This document shows, piece after piece, positions 57,527 to 64,000 of a DNA stretch of 64,000 bases (its first letter is position 1; every line of letters begins with the position of its first letter). Made by a program: the position numbers and the translations under genes. Source of the stretch: Campylobacter concisus. GTDB taxonomy: Bacteria > Campylobacterota > Campylobacteria > Campylobacterales > Campylobacteraceae. The notes beneath the pieces were generated by a model. The model did no database searches. It worked only from the letters and a program-made list of their open reading frames with translations, and was not told where the DNA came from. The DNA is taken from the NCBI RefSeq assembly GCF_003048405.1, contig NZ_PIQS01000002.1, positions 62,001-126,000 on the forward strand, written 5' to 3'.

Positions 57527-58629
57527 TAGTTATCACCAAAAAGTGCTTTTAAGTCTTTGATTGGCTCATTATTTTCTGCATTACTACTAGTTTTTGAGCC
57601 AAGTTCATTTAGCTCGATCTCATAACCAGTTAGCATGCTTGCTAGGCGGATATTTATGCCATTTTTGCCAATCGCCTTACTCTTTTGCTCGCTCGCAAGC
57701 GTTACGATTGCCTTATTTTCTTCAATCTTTACAGATGTGATGATCGCAGGCGCCATAGCGCGAGCCACCAAGATCGCTGGCTCTGTGGTGTATTCGATCG
57801 CATCGATGCTCTCACCGTGAAGCTCTTTACTTACGGCATTTATCCTAACACCCTTTGTACCGACCGTTGCGCCGACTGGATCGATGTTTGGAGTGGTTGA
57901 GATGAGCGCTACTTTAGCTCTTTCGCCAGGAATTCTCGCACTTCCTTGAATTATGATGCCACCATCTTTTATTTCAGGCACCTCTGAAGTTAGCAGCGCT
58001 TCAAGAAATTTAGGTGAAGTCCTTGAAAGCTCGACCTTTATACCTAAATTTTTATCTGTAAAAACTTTTCTAATGACTGCTTTTACCACATCGCCCACTT
58101 TAAATTTCTCGCCTTTTATACGGTTTTTGCGTGGCAAGATGGCACGAAGCTCGTCTATCTCGATAAATGTGTTTTCATCATTATCAACTCTGATAACTGG
58201 CCCAAAGACCATGTGGCCGCTCATCTCATTATATTTTTGTAAAATTTTCTCTTCTACTAGGCGCTGGATATGATACTCAAGCTCTTTGTGAAGCGTCTGG
58301 GCTGCGGTCCTTCCAAGGTTATCAAGGCTTAGCTCGTAAGTGAGCTCATCTCCGATCTCTACGCCACTATCTATCTTTTTAGCCTCTTTTAAGCTTAAAA
58401 AGTGTTCATTGTCTTCTTCAAGCCTCTCATCGTCGTTTGCTACGATTGAAATTTTTTGATAAAGCTTTAAATTTTTATTTGCATCGATACTCACGTCATA
58501 CTCATAATTTTCGCCATAAACTCTTTTTGCAGTATTTATCAAGGCTCTTATAACGCGCTCTTTTACATCTTCTATCTCTAAATTTTTCTCATTTGCAATT
58601 GACTCGATGATATCTGAAATTCTTTCCAT
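57526..58629 (-). CDS. nusA: Transcription termination/antitermination factor NusA
   Basis: Binds RNA polymerase and modulates pausing. From 58629 the 367 residues contain the N-terminal polymerase-binding domain (MERISDIIESIANEKNLEIED), an S1 domain (VFGPVIRVDNDENTFIEID) and two KH domains (DPVGATVGTKGVRINAVSKELHGE and AIGKNGINIRLASML). The ATG at 58629 follows TGGAGAAAAA; an upstream ATG (58689) gives a non-homologous extension. It lacks the C-terminal AR repeats of E. coli NusA. Confidence 0.93.
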   Translation of the reverse strand: MERISDIIESIANEKNLEIEDVKERVIRALINTAKRVYGENYEYDVSIDANKNLKLYQKISIVANDDERLEEDNEHFLSLKEAKKIDSGVEIGDELTYELSLDNLGRTAAQTLHKELEYHIQRLVEEKILQKYNEMSGHMVFGPVIRVDNDENTFIEIDELRAILPRKNRIKGEKFKVGDVVKAVIRKVFTDKNLGIKVELSRTSPKFLEALLTSEVPEIKDGGIIIQGSARIPGERAKVALISTTPNIDPVGATVGTKGVRINAVSKELHGESIDAIEYTTEPAILVARAMAPAIITSVKIEENKAIVTLASEQKSKAIGKNGINIRLASMLTGYEIELNELGSKTSSNAENNEPIKDLKALFGDN

Positions 58630-58801
58630 TTTTTCTCCATTGTAACGATAAATTTCGGGGATTTTTCGTGAAGTTTTGAAATTATACACAAGCCATACTT
58701 TTAATAAGTTTAAGCTTATTATTAACTTTTATTTAATCCTTTTTTTATGATGTTTTGGATATATTGACCGATTAAAATTTAAGATTTCGAAAGGATTAAA
58801 A

Positions 58802-59044
58802 ATGGAGCTAAAACTTGCAAGAGCTGAATTAGACGCAAAACCAAAAACGATTTCACTAGAAAAAATAGAGGCAGCTGTCGAAAAAGAGGGTCAGAAAATT
58901 TTCTATTTTGATAAAGAAAATACACACAAACAACTAATCGCCTTAGTTGAGCATTTTGAAGAAAAAGGGCTAAGCGTTTATCACAGAACCGTAAAATACG
59001 GACTTGATGATAGCGACTACATGTATGAAGTGCATATACTTTAA
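58802..59044 (+). CDS. HP0268-family small protein
   Basis: 80 residues resembling HP0268 of Helicobacter, reported as a small nicking nuclease with a Smr-like fold. The stretch [25 protein letters not shown] and YEVHIL at the end are recognisable. It overlaps the miaB start by one base. A TTGACC and a TAAAAT lie upstream (about 58767-58781), close for a promoter but with short spacing. Function beyond family resemblance is unknown. Confidence 0.65.
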   Translation: MELKLARAELDAKPKTISLEKIEAAVEKEGQKIFYFDKENTHKQLIALVEHFEEKGLSVYHRTVKYGLDDSDYMYEVHIL

Positions 59045-60345
59045 TGAGTAAAAAACTCTTTATCCAAACTTTAGGCTGTGCTATGAATGTTCGTGACAGC
59101 GAGCATATCATAGCCGAGCTCTCACAAAAAGAAGACTACTCCTTAACACAAAATATAGAAGAAGCTGATTTAATCCTTATAAATACTTGCTCGGTTCGTG
59201 AAAAGCCAGTTCATAAACTCTTTAGCGAAGTCGGCGCGTTTGAAAAAGCCAAAAAAAGAGGTGCTAAAATAGGCGTTTGTGGCTGTACTGCAAGCCATTT
59301 GGGTAGTGAAATTTTTAAACGCGCACCTTATGTTGATTTTGTTCTTGGCGCAAGAAATGTTAGTAAGATCACAAAAGCGGTAAATACACCTAAATTTATC
59401 TCAACCGACATCAATCATGACGAGAGCGAATACGCATTTGGCGAATTTAGAGGCTCACCATATAAAAGCCACATCAATATCTCGATCGGCTGCGATAAAA
59501 AATGCACCTACTGCATCGTCCCACACACCAGAGGCGATGAAATTTCCATCCCTTCAAGCCTTATCTTAAAAGAGGTAGAAAAGGCTGCAAAAAGCGGCGC
59601 AAAAGAGATATTTTTACTAGGGCAAAATGTCAATAACTACGGTAAAAGATTTTCAGGCGTGCAAGAAAATATCGATTTTAGCGACCTTTTAGTAAAGATA
59701 AGCGAGATAGAGGGTGTTGAGAGGATAAGATTTACAAGTCCACACCCACTTCACATGGATGATAAATTTCTTGAAATTTTCACTAATAACCCAAAAATTT
59801 GCAAGTCTATGCACATGCCACTTCAAAGTGGAAACACCAAAGTTTTACGCGAGATGAAGCGCGGATACACAAAAGAGTGGTTTTTAGATCGCGCGCTAAG
59901 ACTTAGAAAGATGTGCCCGAACGTGAGTATCTCAACTGATATCATCGTCGCATTTCCGGGCGAGAGTGATAGTGAGTTTGAAGATACAATGGATGTGCTT
60001 GAGCAAGTTAGATTTGAGCAAATTTTTAGTTTTAAGTATTCGCCTCGCCCTCTTACAAAGGCAGCTACTTTTACAAATCAAATAGATGACAAAACCGCTT
60101 CAGAAAGGCTTACGCGCCTGCAAAATCGCCACAATGAAATTTTAGACGAGATCGTGGCGGCACAAAAAGATAAAATTTTTGATGTATATTTTGAAGAGCT
60201 AAGAGCAAACGGCGGCGTTGCTGGGCGAAGTTTTAACAACTTTTTAGTTCAAGTTGATGGAAGCGAAGAGCTTCTTGGCACTACACAAAAAATCAAGATC
60301 ACAAACCCAAAACGAATGGTTTTGTATGGTGAGCCACAAATTTAA
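59044..60345 (+). CDS. miaB: tRNA-2-methylthio-N6-dimethylallyladenosine synthase MiaB
   Basis: Radical SAM enzyme adding the 2-methylthio group to i6A37. N-terminal cluster cysteines are in [15 protein letters not shown] and GVCGCTA. The radical SAM motif is [15 protein letters not shown]. The TRAM domain is at the end. It is 433 residues, normal. The paralogue mtaB is at 23.7-24.9 kb, so the window carries two of the three methylthiotransferase types. The 3' end overlaps the acyltransferase gene. Confidence 0.95.
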   Translation: MSKKLFIQTLGCAMNVRDSEHIIAELSQKEDYSLTQNIEEADLILINTCSVREKPVHKLFSEVGAFEKAKKRGAKIGVCGCTASHLGSEIFKRAPYVDFVLGARNVSKITKAVNTPKFISTDINHDESEYAFGEFRGSPYKSHINISIGCDKKCTYCIVPHTRGDEISIPSSLILKEVEKAAKSGAKEIFLLGQNVNNYGKRFSGVQENIDFSDLLVKISEIEGVERIRFTSPHPLHMDDKFLEIFTNNPKICKSMHMPLQSGNTKVLREMKRGYTKEWFLDRALRLRKMCPNVSISTDIIVAFPGESDSEFEDTMDVLEQVRFEQIFSFKYSPRPLTKAATFTNQIDDKTASERLTRLQNRHNEILDEIVAAQKDKIFDVYFEELRANGGVAGRSFNNFLVQVDGSEELLGTTQKIKITNPKRMVLYGEPQI

Positions 60346-61105
60346 AAGCATCCTTGAAAAGCTCGCCCTAAATGTTGGCGTATTTTTCATCTACATTTTG
60401 ATGTGGCTCATTTTCCTAACCTGCAAAAAGAGCCACACTCCAAATTTCTTACCACAAAATGGCTGCGTCGTCGTCTTTTGGCATGGCAGACTTAGCTTTA
60501 TGAGCTTTGCCTATAGACGCTGGTGGAGCAAGCAAAATAGAAAGCAAGGCAAGGTGATAATAAGCGACCACAAAGATGGCGAGCTAATCACCAGAATAAT
60601 CAAATTTTTTGGCATCGGCACCATTAGAGGCAGTAGCTCAAAAGGCGGCGCAAGGGCGCTTATAGAAGCCTTAAGAGAGATAAAGCAAGGCCACGACGTC
60701 ATCATCACGCCAGATGGCCCACGCGGACCAAGACACAGCGTAGCAGATGGAGCTGTAGTGATCGCACAAAAGTCATCTTGCGAAATTTATGCTCTAAATT
60801 TTGAAGCAAGCTCGTTTTGGGAGTTTAAAAGCTGGGATAAGATGATACTTCCAAAGCCATTTTCAACTATAAATTTTAGCCTCTCGGCTCCTTTTAATGT
60901 GGAAAATTTGGAGCAAAAAGATGCAAAAGAGAAGATACAAAACGAACTTTGGCAAGCCTCACAAAATGATGGCGGAAAGAGCGTTTTGCAAAATAAAGAG
61001 GACTTTAGGTCAAATTTAAAAATTTGGTGGAAAAAATATGCGCATAAAAATCCACAAATAAGCGATGAGATAAAAGAAATTTTGGACGAAATTTATGAAA
61101 AATAA
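60326..61105 (+). CDS. DUF374 lysophospholipid acyltransferase-like membrane protein
   Basis: About 259 residues. One N-terminal membrane helix ([18 protein letters not shown]) precedes the acyltransferase core: [39 protein letters not shown] and [16 protein letters not shown]. These are the DUF374 signatures. It should act in lipid A or phospholipid acylation at the inner membrane. ATG 60326 (or GTG 60329) is inside the end of miaB; the longer frame from 60254 is unlikely. Confidence 0.8.
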   Translation: MVSHKFKSILEKLALNVGVFFIYILMWLIFLTCKKSHTPNFLPQNGCVVVFWHGRLSFMSFAYRRWWSKQNRKQGKVIISDHKDGELITRIIKFFGIGTIRGSSSKGGARALIEALREIKQGHDVIITPDGPRGPRHSVADGAVVIAQKSSCEIYALNFEASSFWEFKSWDKMILPKPFSTINFSLSAPFNVENLEQKDAKEKIQNELWQASQNDGGKSVLQNKEDFRSNLKIWWKKYAHKNPQISDEIKEILDEIYEK

Positions 61106-61541
61106 ACTATCTATCTTTATAGCCATCTTTCTAATTATTTTATTTGGGCTATTTTTTTATAGCGACAACTCCTATAAGCTCGCTCTTGAAGCAAAATTTT
61201 TATACGAAAACAAAGAATACGAAAAGGCCTTAAATTTAAGCCAAAAAGCACTTGATATAGATATTTATAACAAAATGGCAAATACTATACTAAACCAAAG
61301 CAAGGCTGCTATCAAATTTAGCTCATACATAAAAAATGGCAAAGAGTATCTTGAGCGTATCAAAAAAATGAGCCAAAATAGCGTCAGCAAGGCTGATAGT
61401 GAACGTATTAAGATGATGTGTGATGTGATGATAGAGGATTTTGACGACCTTAAAAACTCGGCCCTACTTGATAATGAGCTAAAAAATGAAGCTTTAAACA
61501 CAAAAGAGATTTTCGTTAAGCTTAAAAACGAGCTGTTTTAA
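61095..61541 (+). CDS. TPR-like membrane-anchored protein, function unknown
   Basis: 148 residues. A single N-terminal membrane helix (LSIFIAIFLIILFGLFFYS) is followed by a helical region with a TPR-like pattern (ALEAKFLYENKEYEKALNLSQKALDI). The remainder is highly charged. It overlaps the acyltransferase gene by 11 bases and precedes the PilM-like gene by 60. It probably belongs to the same gene run, but I cannot assign a role. Confidence 0.6.
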   Translation: MKNKLSIFIAIFLIILFGLFFYSDNSYKLALEAKFLYENKEYEKALNLSQKALDIDIYNKMANTILNQSKAAIKFSSYIKNGKEYLERIKKMSQNSVSKADSERIKMMCDVMIEDFDDLKNSALLDNELKNEALNTKEIFVKLKNELF

Positions 61542-61601
61542 ACTTATTTAATCCCTTTTTAGCTACCATAACGAAAATTATGCACTAAATTTAGGAGATT
61601 T

Positions 61602-62606
61602 ATGTCTTTTAGCGTCAAAAAGCTTTTTTCTAACCTTTTTTTAAGCGTCGTGTTGGAGGGCAATGAGTGCATATTCTTCGGTCAAGTCTTTAGAAATGGC
61701 AAACTTTTAAAAACTATAAATGCTAAATTTACAGATATAAATATCGATAGTATCGATGAGAAAATCATAAAATATATAGAAGAGCAAGAAAAAACATATT
61801 TTGGTGTATATGTTTCAGTTTTTTTTAACGACGACTCGCAAGGCGCACTTCCTAGCATTAGCTTTGACGAATATAAAAAATTTAATATAAATACTAAAAA
61901 TCTTACAAGCCTTATCATGCAGGATAGCTGGAGCATTTATGCAAATTTAAATGCTATAAAAAAATATAAAAATTTATTTGGGCAAGATAGCGTGGATCTC
62001 ATCTACTCGCCTATTGCCCTACTCTTTCACGAGCTTTTAAAACGCGGAATTTCTCCAAAAACTACGCTTTATCTTTATATCCATGCACATTCGTTTACAC
62101 TTGCGATCTTTAAAGATAAGCAAATGAAATTATCCACTTTTTTAAATATGTCTGGTATTGAAGAAACCAACCAGGAAGCTGAAAGCCTAAAAGAAGAAGA
62201 TATAACAGATATTGACAACTTAATCATTAAAGAAGAAAATGACGCAACGTCGCTTGATGATTTTAAAAGTTTAGATGATTTTTTAAGTGATGATAAGCCA
62301 AAAGAATTTGAAGACCTAAATTATGAACTAAATATGCCAGCTTCTACAAATGTAGAAAAATCGGTTGCTATTTTTGGGTATGACATGAAGATGTTTGATT
62401 ACATCGTAAAGGCCGTAAAAGAATTTTATGAAAATCCTCTATACAGCGGTGATTTTATTGAACAAATAATTGTTTTTGAAAATACAAAAACAAGTGCAAC
62501 CTTTTTACAATATCTGCAATCTGAGCTTTTAGTGGAGACTTCGGTGTATCCAGTGAATACAAATCATATTATGAATGAAATCATGCAAGAAGAGATAATA
62601 TTATGA
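61602..62606 (+). CDS. PilM/GspL-like cytoplasmic protein of a type IV pilus-like complex
   Basis: 334 residues without membrane segments. Its position before a PilN-like and a PilO-like gene, and a scattered actin-fold pattern (LYLYIHAHSFTLAIFKD, VAIFGYDMKMFDYIVKAV), suggest a PilM/GspL-type protein. Residues about 190-245 form a very acidic, low-complexity insertion rich in Glu, Asp and Ile. No clear ATP-binding motif is visible, so homology is tentative. AGGAG lies 7 bases before the ATG. The gene overlaps the next by 4 bases. Confidence 0.6.
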   Translation: MSFSVKKLFSNLFLSVVLEGNECIFFGQVFRNGKLLKTINAKFTDINIDSIDEKIIKYIEEQEKTYFGVYVSVFFNDDSQGALPSISFDEYKKFNINTKNLTSLIMQDSWSIYANLNAIKKYKNLFGQDSVDLIYSPIALLFHELLKRGISPKTTLYLYIHAHSFTLAIFKDKQMKLSTFLNMSGIEETNQEAESLKEEDITDIDNLIIKEENDATSLDDFKSLDDFLSDDKPKEFEDLNYELNMPASTNVEKSVAIFGYDMKMFDYIVKAVKEFYENPLYSGDFIEQIIVFENTKTSATFLQYLQSELLVETSVYPVNTNHIMNEIMQEEIIL

Positions 62607-63124
62607 GATTTAGCTTTATTGCTCCAGAACCAAGACCGCTTATATCTATCTTTAGCAAAATTTGGCTAAGTCTTATAAGCTTTGTGTTTGTAGCTCTTTT
62701 GGCAACAAATTTCTTTATACTCTATAAAAATTATTCAATTGAAAAAAATATAAATTTTTTATCAAATGAACAAAAAGAACTTAGTCAAAAAATAGTCACA
62801 ACAGATGAAATTTCAGCTAAGCTCGTCGTACAAATAGAATCTGCAAATGATATTTTCACTTCAAATTCTATTCTCAAGCAAAGCTTGCACAATCTTTTTG
62901 ATCTAGTGCCTGACAGCATAACGCTTGAAGAGGTTTTTATGGATAAAAACTCACTCATCATTCGTGGTATAACGCCGACAAAAGATGTATTTAATCAGCT
63001 TCTAGCTTCACCTTTAAGATCTATTTTTACAACTTCAAATACTAGCTTTTATCAAAGTAAAAACGGCTGGTATGGCTTTATAAGTACAAACAAAATTGAT
63101 AATTCTGAGGGATATAATGAGTAA
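62603..63124 (+). CDS. PilN-like inner-membrane protein
   Basis: 173 residues. One membrane helix (IWLSLISFVFVALLATNFFILY) is followed by a coiled coil and a small periplasmic alpha/beta domain (DSITLEEVFMDKNSLIIRGITPTKDVFNQLL), the PilN topology. The cytoplasmic N-terminus would contact the PilM-like protein. It overlaps its neighbours (ATGA at 62603, ATGAGTAA at the end). Its role is probably alignment of a pilus-like or transformation machine; inference from topology and gene order. Confidence 0.68.
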   Translation: MRFSFIAPEPRPLISIFSKIWLSLISFVFVALLATNFFILYKNYSIEKNINFLSNEQKELSQKIVTTDEISAKLVVQIESANDIFTSNSILKQSLHNLFDLVPDSITLEEVFMDKNSLIIRGITPTKDVFNQLLASPLRSIFTTSNTSFYQSKNGWYGFISTNKIDNSEGYNE

Positions 63125-63653
63125 AAAAGATACGAGCTTAGAAAAAATAGATCCTGTCAAGCTTTTACTTTTTATATTTGCTTTTATTGTAGCTTGTTTC
63201 ATTATGATATTTGGTTTTATCGTGCCAAATATAAAAGAATTTAAAAGCCTAACTAGACAAAATTATTCACAGACCTCATCTTATACAAAAGTAAAAAATG
63301 AATTTGAAGCCAAATTTAAAAACCTTGAAGCAACTAAACAAAAAGATGGAGCTATCATTTCAGCTTTTGAGACTAAATTTGATAAAGATAAATTTATAGA
63401 ATTTGCCTCCAAATTTTTCAGTGAAGTAAGCCTTAGTAAAATAGAAGAAGGTGATAATAATGCTAGTGAGAAATTTTTTAGATTTCGCCTAAATGTAACT
63501 AGCTCTCTAAGGACACCACAAAAATTTTATGACTTTTTAGATGCGCTTAGTAGCTATGACAGTATCGTAAAGACAGAATTTCCTATCGTCATGAAAGGCG
63601 AAAAGGATAAAATCCATACTACATTTAATATAAAAGTCTTTGGGTTAAAGTAA
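63117..63653 (+). CDS. PilO-like inner-membrane protein
   Basis: 178 residues. A membrane helix (LLLFIFAFIVACFIMIFGFIV) is followed by a coiled coil and a periplasmic domain (EKFFRFRLNVTSSLRTPQKFYDFLDALSSY), as in PilO. ATG 63117 is preferred: it sits 3 bases after GAGGGATATA and within the PilN-like stop. An upstream ATG at 63096 adds 7 residues. It completes the PilM/N/O-like trio. Confidence 0.68.
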   Translation: MSKKDTSLEKIDPVKLLLFIFAFIVACFIMIFGFIVPNIKEFKSLTRQNYSQTSSYTKVKNEFEAKFKNLEATKQKDGAIISAFETKFDKDKFIEFASKFFSEVSLSKIEEGDNNASEKFFRFRLNVTSSLRTPQKFYDFLDALSSYDSIVKTEFPIVMKGEKDKIHTTFNIKVFGLK

Positions 63654-63746
63654 AATTTTAGATTTCATTTAATAAAAAGCTACAAATAGATAACAGTTCT
63701 CTCAAGTTCTTAGTTATAGAAATTATATTTTTATAGACATAAATTT

Positions 63747-64000
63747 ATGTATTTCATCGGTATTGATATAAGCTCAACATCTACAAAAGTAGCAATACTA
63801 GATAATTAAGATAATTTTTGTGATCTATTTTTGTTATCAAGTAGTTTTAGTGCCATAAAAATAGTACGCAATATAAAAGAAATTTTAGAACAAAAAAGCT
63901 ATCAATATGCCTCAATCACAGCTACTGGGTATGGAAGAGCAAGTGTAGAAGCGGATGTAGTAGCTTTTAAAAGCTGTACAGAAACTACAAATTTTAAAAA
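63747..64000 (+). pseudogene. Decayed CoA-substrate-specific enzyme activase (BadF/BcrA-type), 3' end outside window
   Basis: From an ATG at 63747 the frame reads MYFIGIDISSTSTKVAILDN, then TAA at codon 21 (63807-63809). The same frame continues with family sequence: AIKIVRNIKEILEQKSYQYASITATGYGRASVEAD. GIDIGSTS and TGYGR are hallmarks of the ASKHA activase of 2-hydroxyacyl-CoA dehydratases. The segment after EAD no longer matches well, suggesting further damage. No restart codon nearby restores it. Sequencing error in one base cannot be excluded. Confidence 0.7.

Noticed and set aside
58629..58689. Upstream ATG extension of nusA
   Set aside because: The added 20 residues are not NusA-like, and TGGAGAAAAA directly precedes the inner ATG.
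1..64000. Mobile elements, CRISPR arrays, prophage genes or restriction-modification genes
   Set aside because: No transposase, integrase, direct-repeat array, phage structural gene or methyltransferase of R-M type was recognised in either strand.

Overview
The window is chromosomal DNA from a low-GC member of the Campylobacterota, most likely Campylobacter and perhaps the C. concisus group. The placement rests on gene order and protein motifs. Several blocks (flgA-ubiX-coaD-tmk-hisS-speA; ffh-rpsP-khpA-rimM-trmD-rplS beside rluA/waaA/zinc-ribbon/Nif3/glyQ; purE-U32-cheZ-glnA; nusA/HP0268-like/miaB; mtaB-mscS-aroB) match what I remember of C. jejuni. AT-rich spacers, AAGGAG-type ribosome binding sites and many GTG/TTG starts also fit. 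I see no insertion sequence, prophage, CRISPR array, rRNA operon or toxin-antitoxin pair. This is mostly core genome, and I did not find an unambiguous new system.

Layout. 1-4.0 kb: tail of a transformation/type II secretion-like operon (TPR protein, exported protein, ctsE, ctsF). 4.0-7.9 kb: a split Aer-type energy-taxis pair (PAS protein plus soluble MCP), a SixA-like phosphatase, a ferritin-like DUF455 protein and an NlpC/P60 lipoprotein. 8.0-17.3 kb: one long forward run, murA, moeA, tRNA-Gly(GCC), flgA, ubiX, coaD, tmk, hisS, speA and an aminotransferase gene, tightly packed with overlaps. 17.3-20.9 kb: thiamine thiazole operon thiS-thiF-thiG-thiH plus a ThiE/TenI-like gene. 20.9-32.4 kb (reverse): a membrane protein, mogA, an FtsH-like AAA protein without the protease motif, mtaB, an MscS channel, aroB, a cytosolic TrkA-domain protein, and an Mla-type lipid ABC transporter. 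32.5-34.3 kb: tgt and a short CorA-like gene. 34.5-44.7 kb (reverse): translation genes, then rluA-like, waaA, zinc-ribbon, Nif3, glyQ, an AbgT transporter, a GyrI-like protein and a coiled-coil protein. 44.7-47.2 kb (reverse): purE, a U32 protein and cheZ. 47.3-51.6 kb: a PHP phosphatase, glnA and dnaX. 51.6-54.2 kb (reverse): ccoS and ccoI for cytochrome cbb3 assembly. 54.5-58.6 kb: rho, a small HTH gene divergent from an outer-membrane protein gene, a GNAT acetyltransferase and nusA. 58.8-63.7 kb: HP0268-like, miaB, an acyltransferase, a TPR membrane protein, and a PilM/PilN/PilO-like trio. The window closes in a decayed CoA-dehydratase-activase gene.

Points most worth a second look: (i) flgA has no canonical start codon downstream of the tRNA-Gly gene fused in frame to its front; (ii) the FtsH paralogue has YQGAK where the zinc-protease HEAGH should be; (iii) dnaX carries A-AAA-AAT followed directly by a -1 stop at the end of the clamp-loader core, reminiscent of the E. 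coli tau/gamma switch; (iv) CheZ joins a FliM-like N-terminus to a CheZ-type C-terminal peptide; (v) the PilMNO-like genes lie about 57 kb from ctsE/ctsF; (vi) inverted repeats sit in the spacers before dnaX and ccoI.
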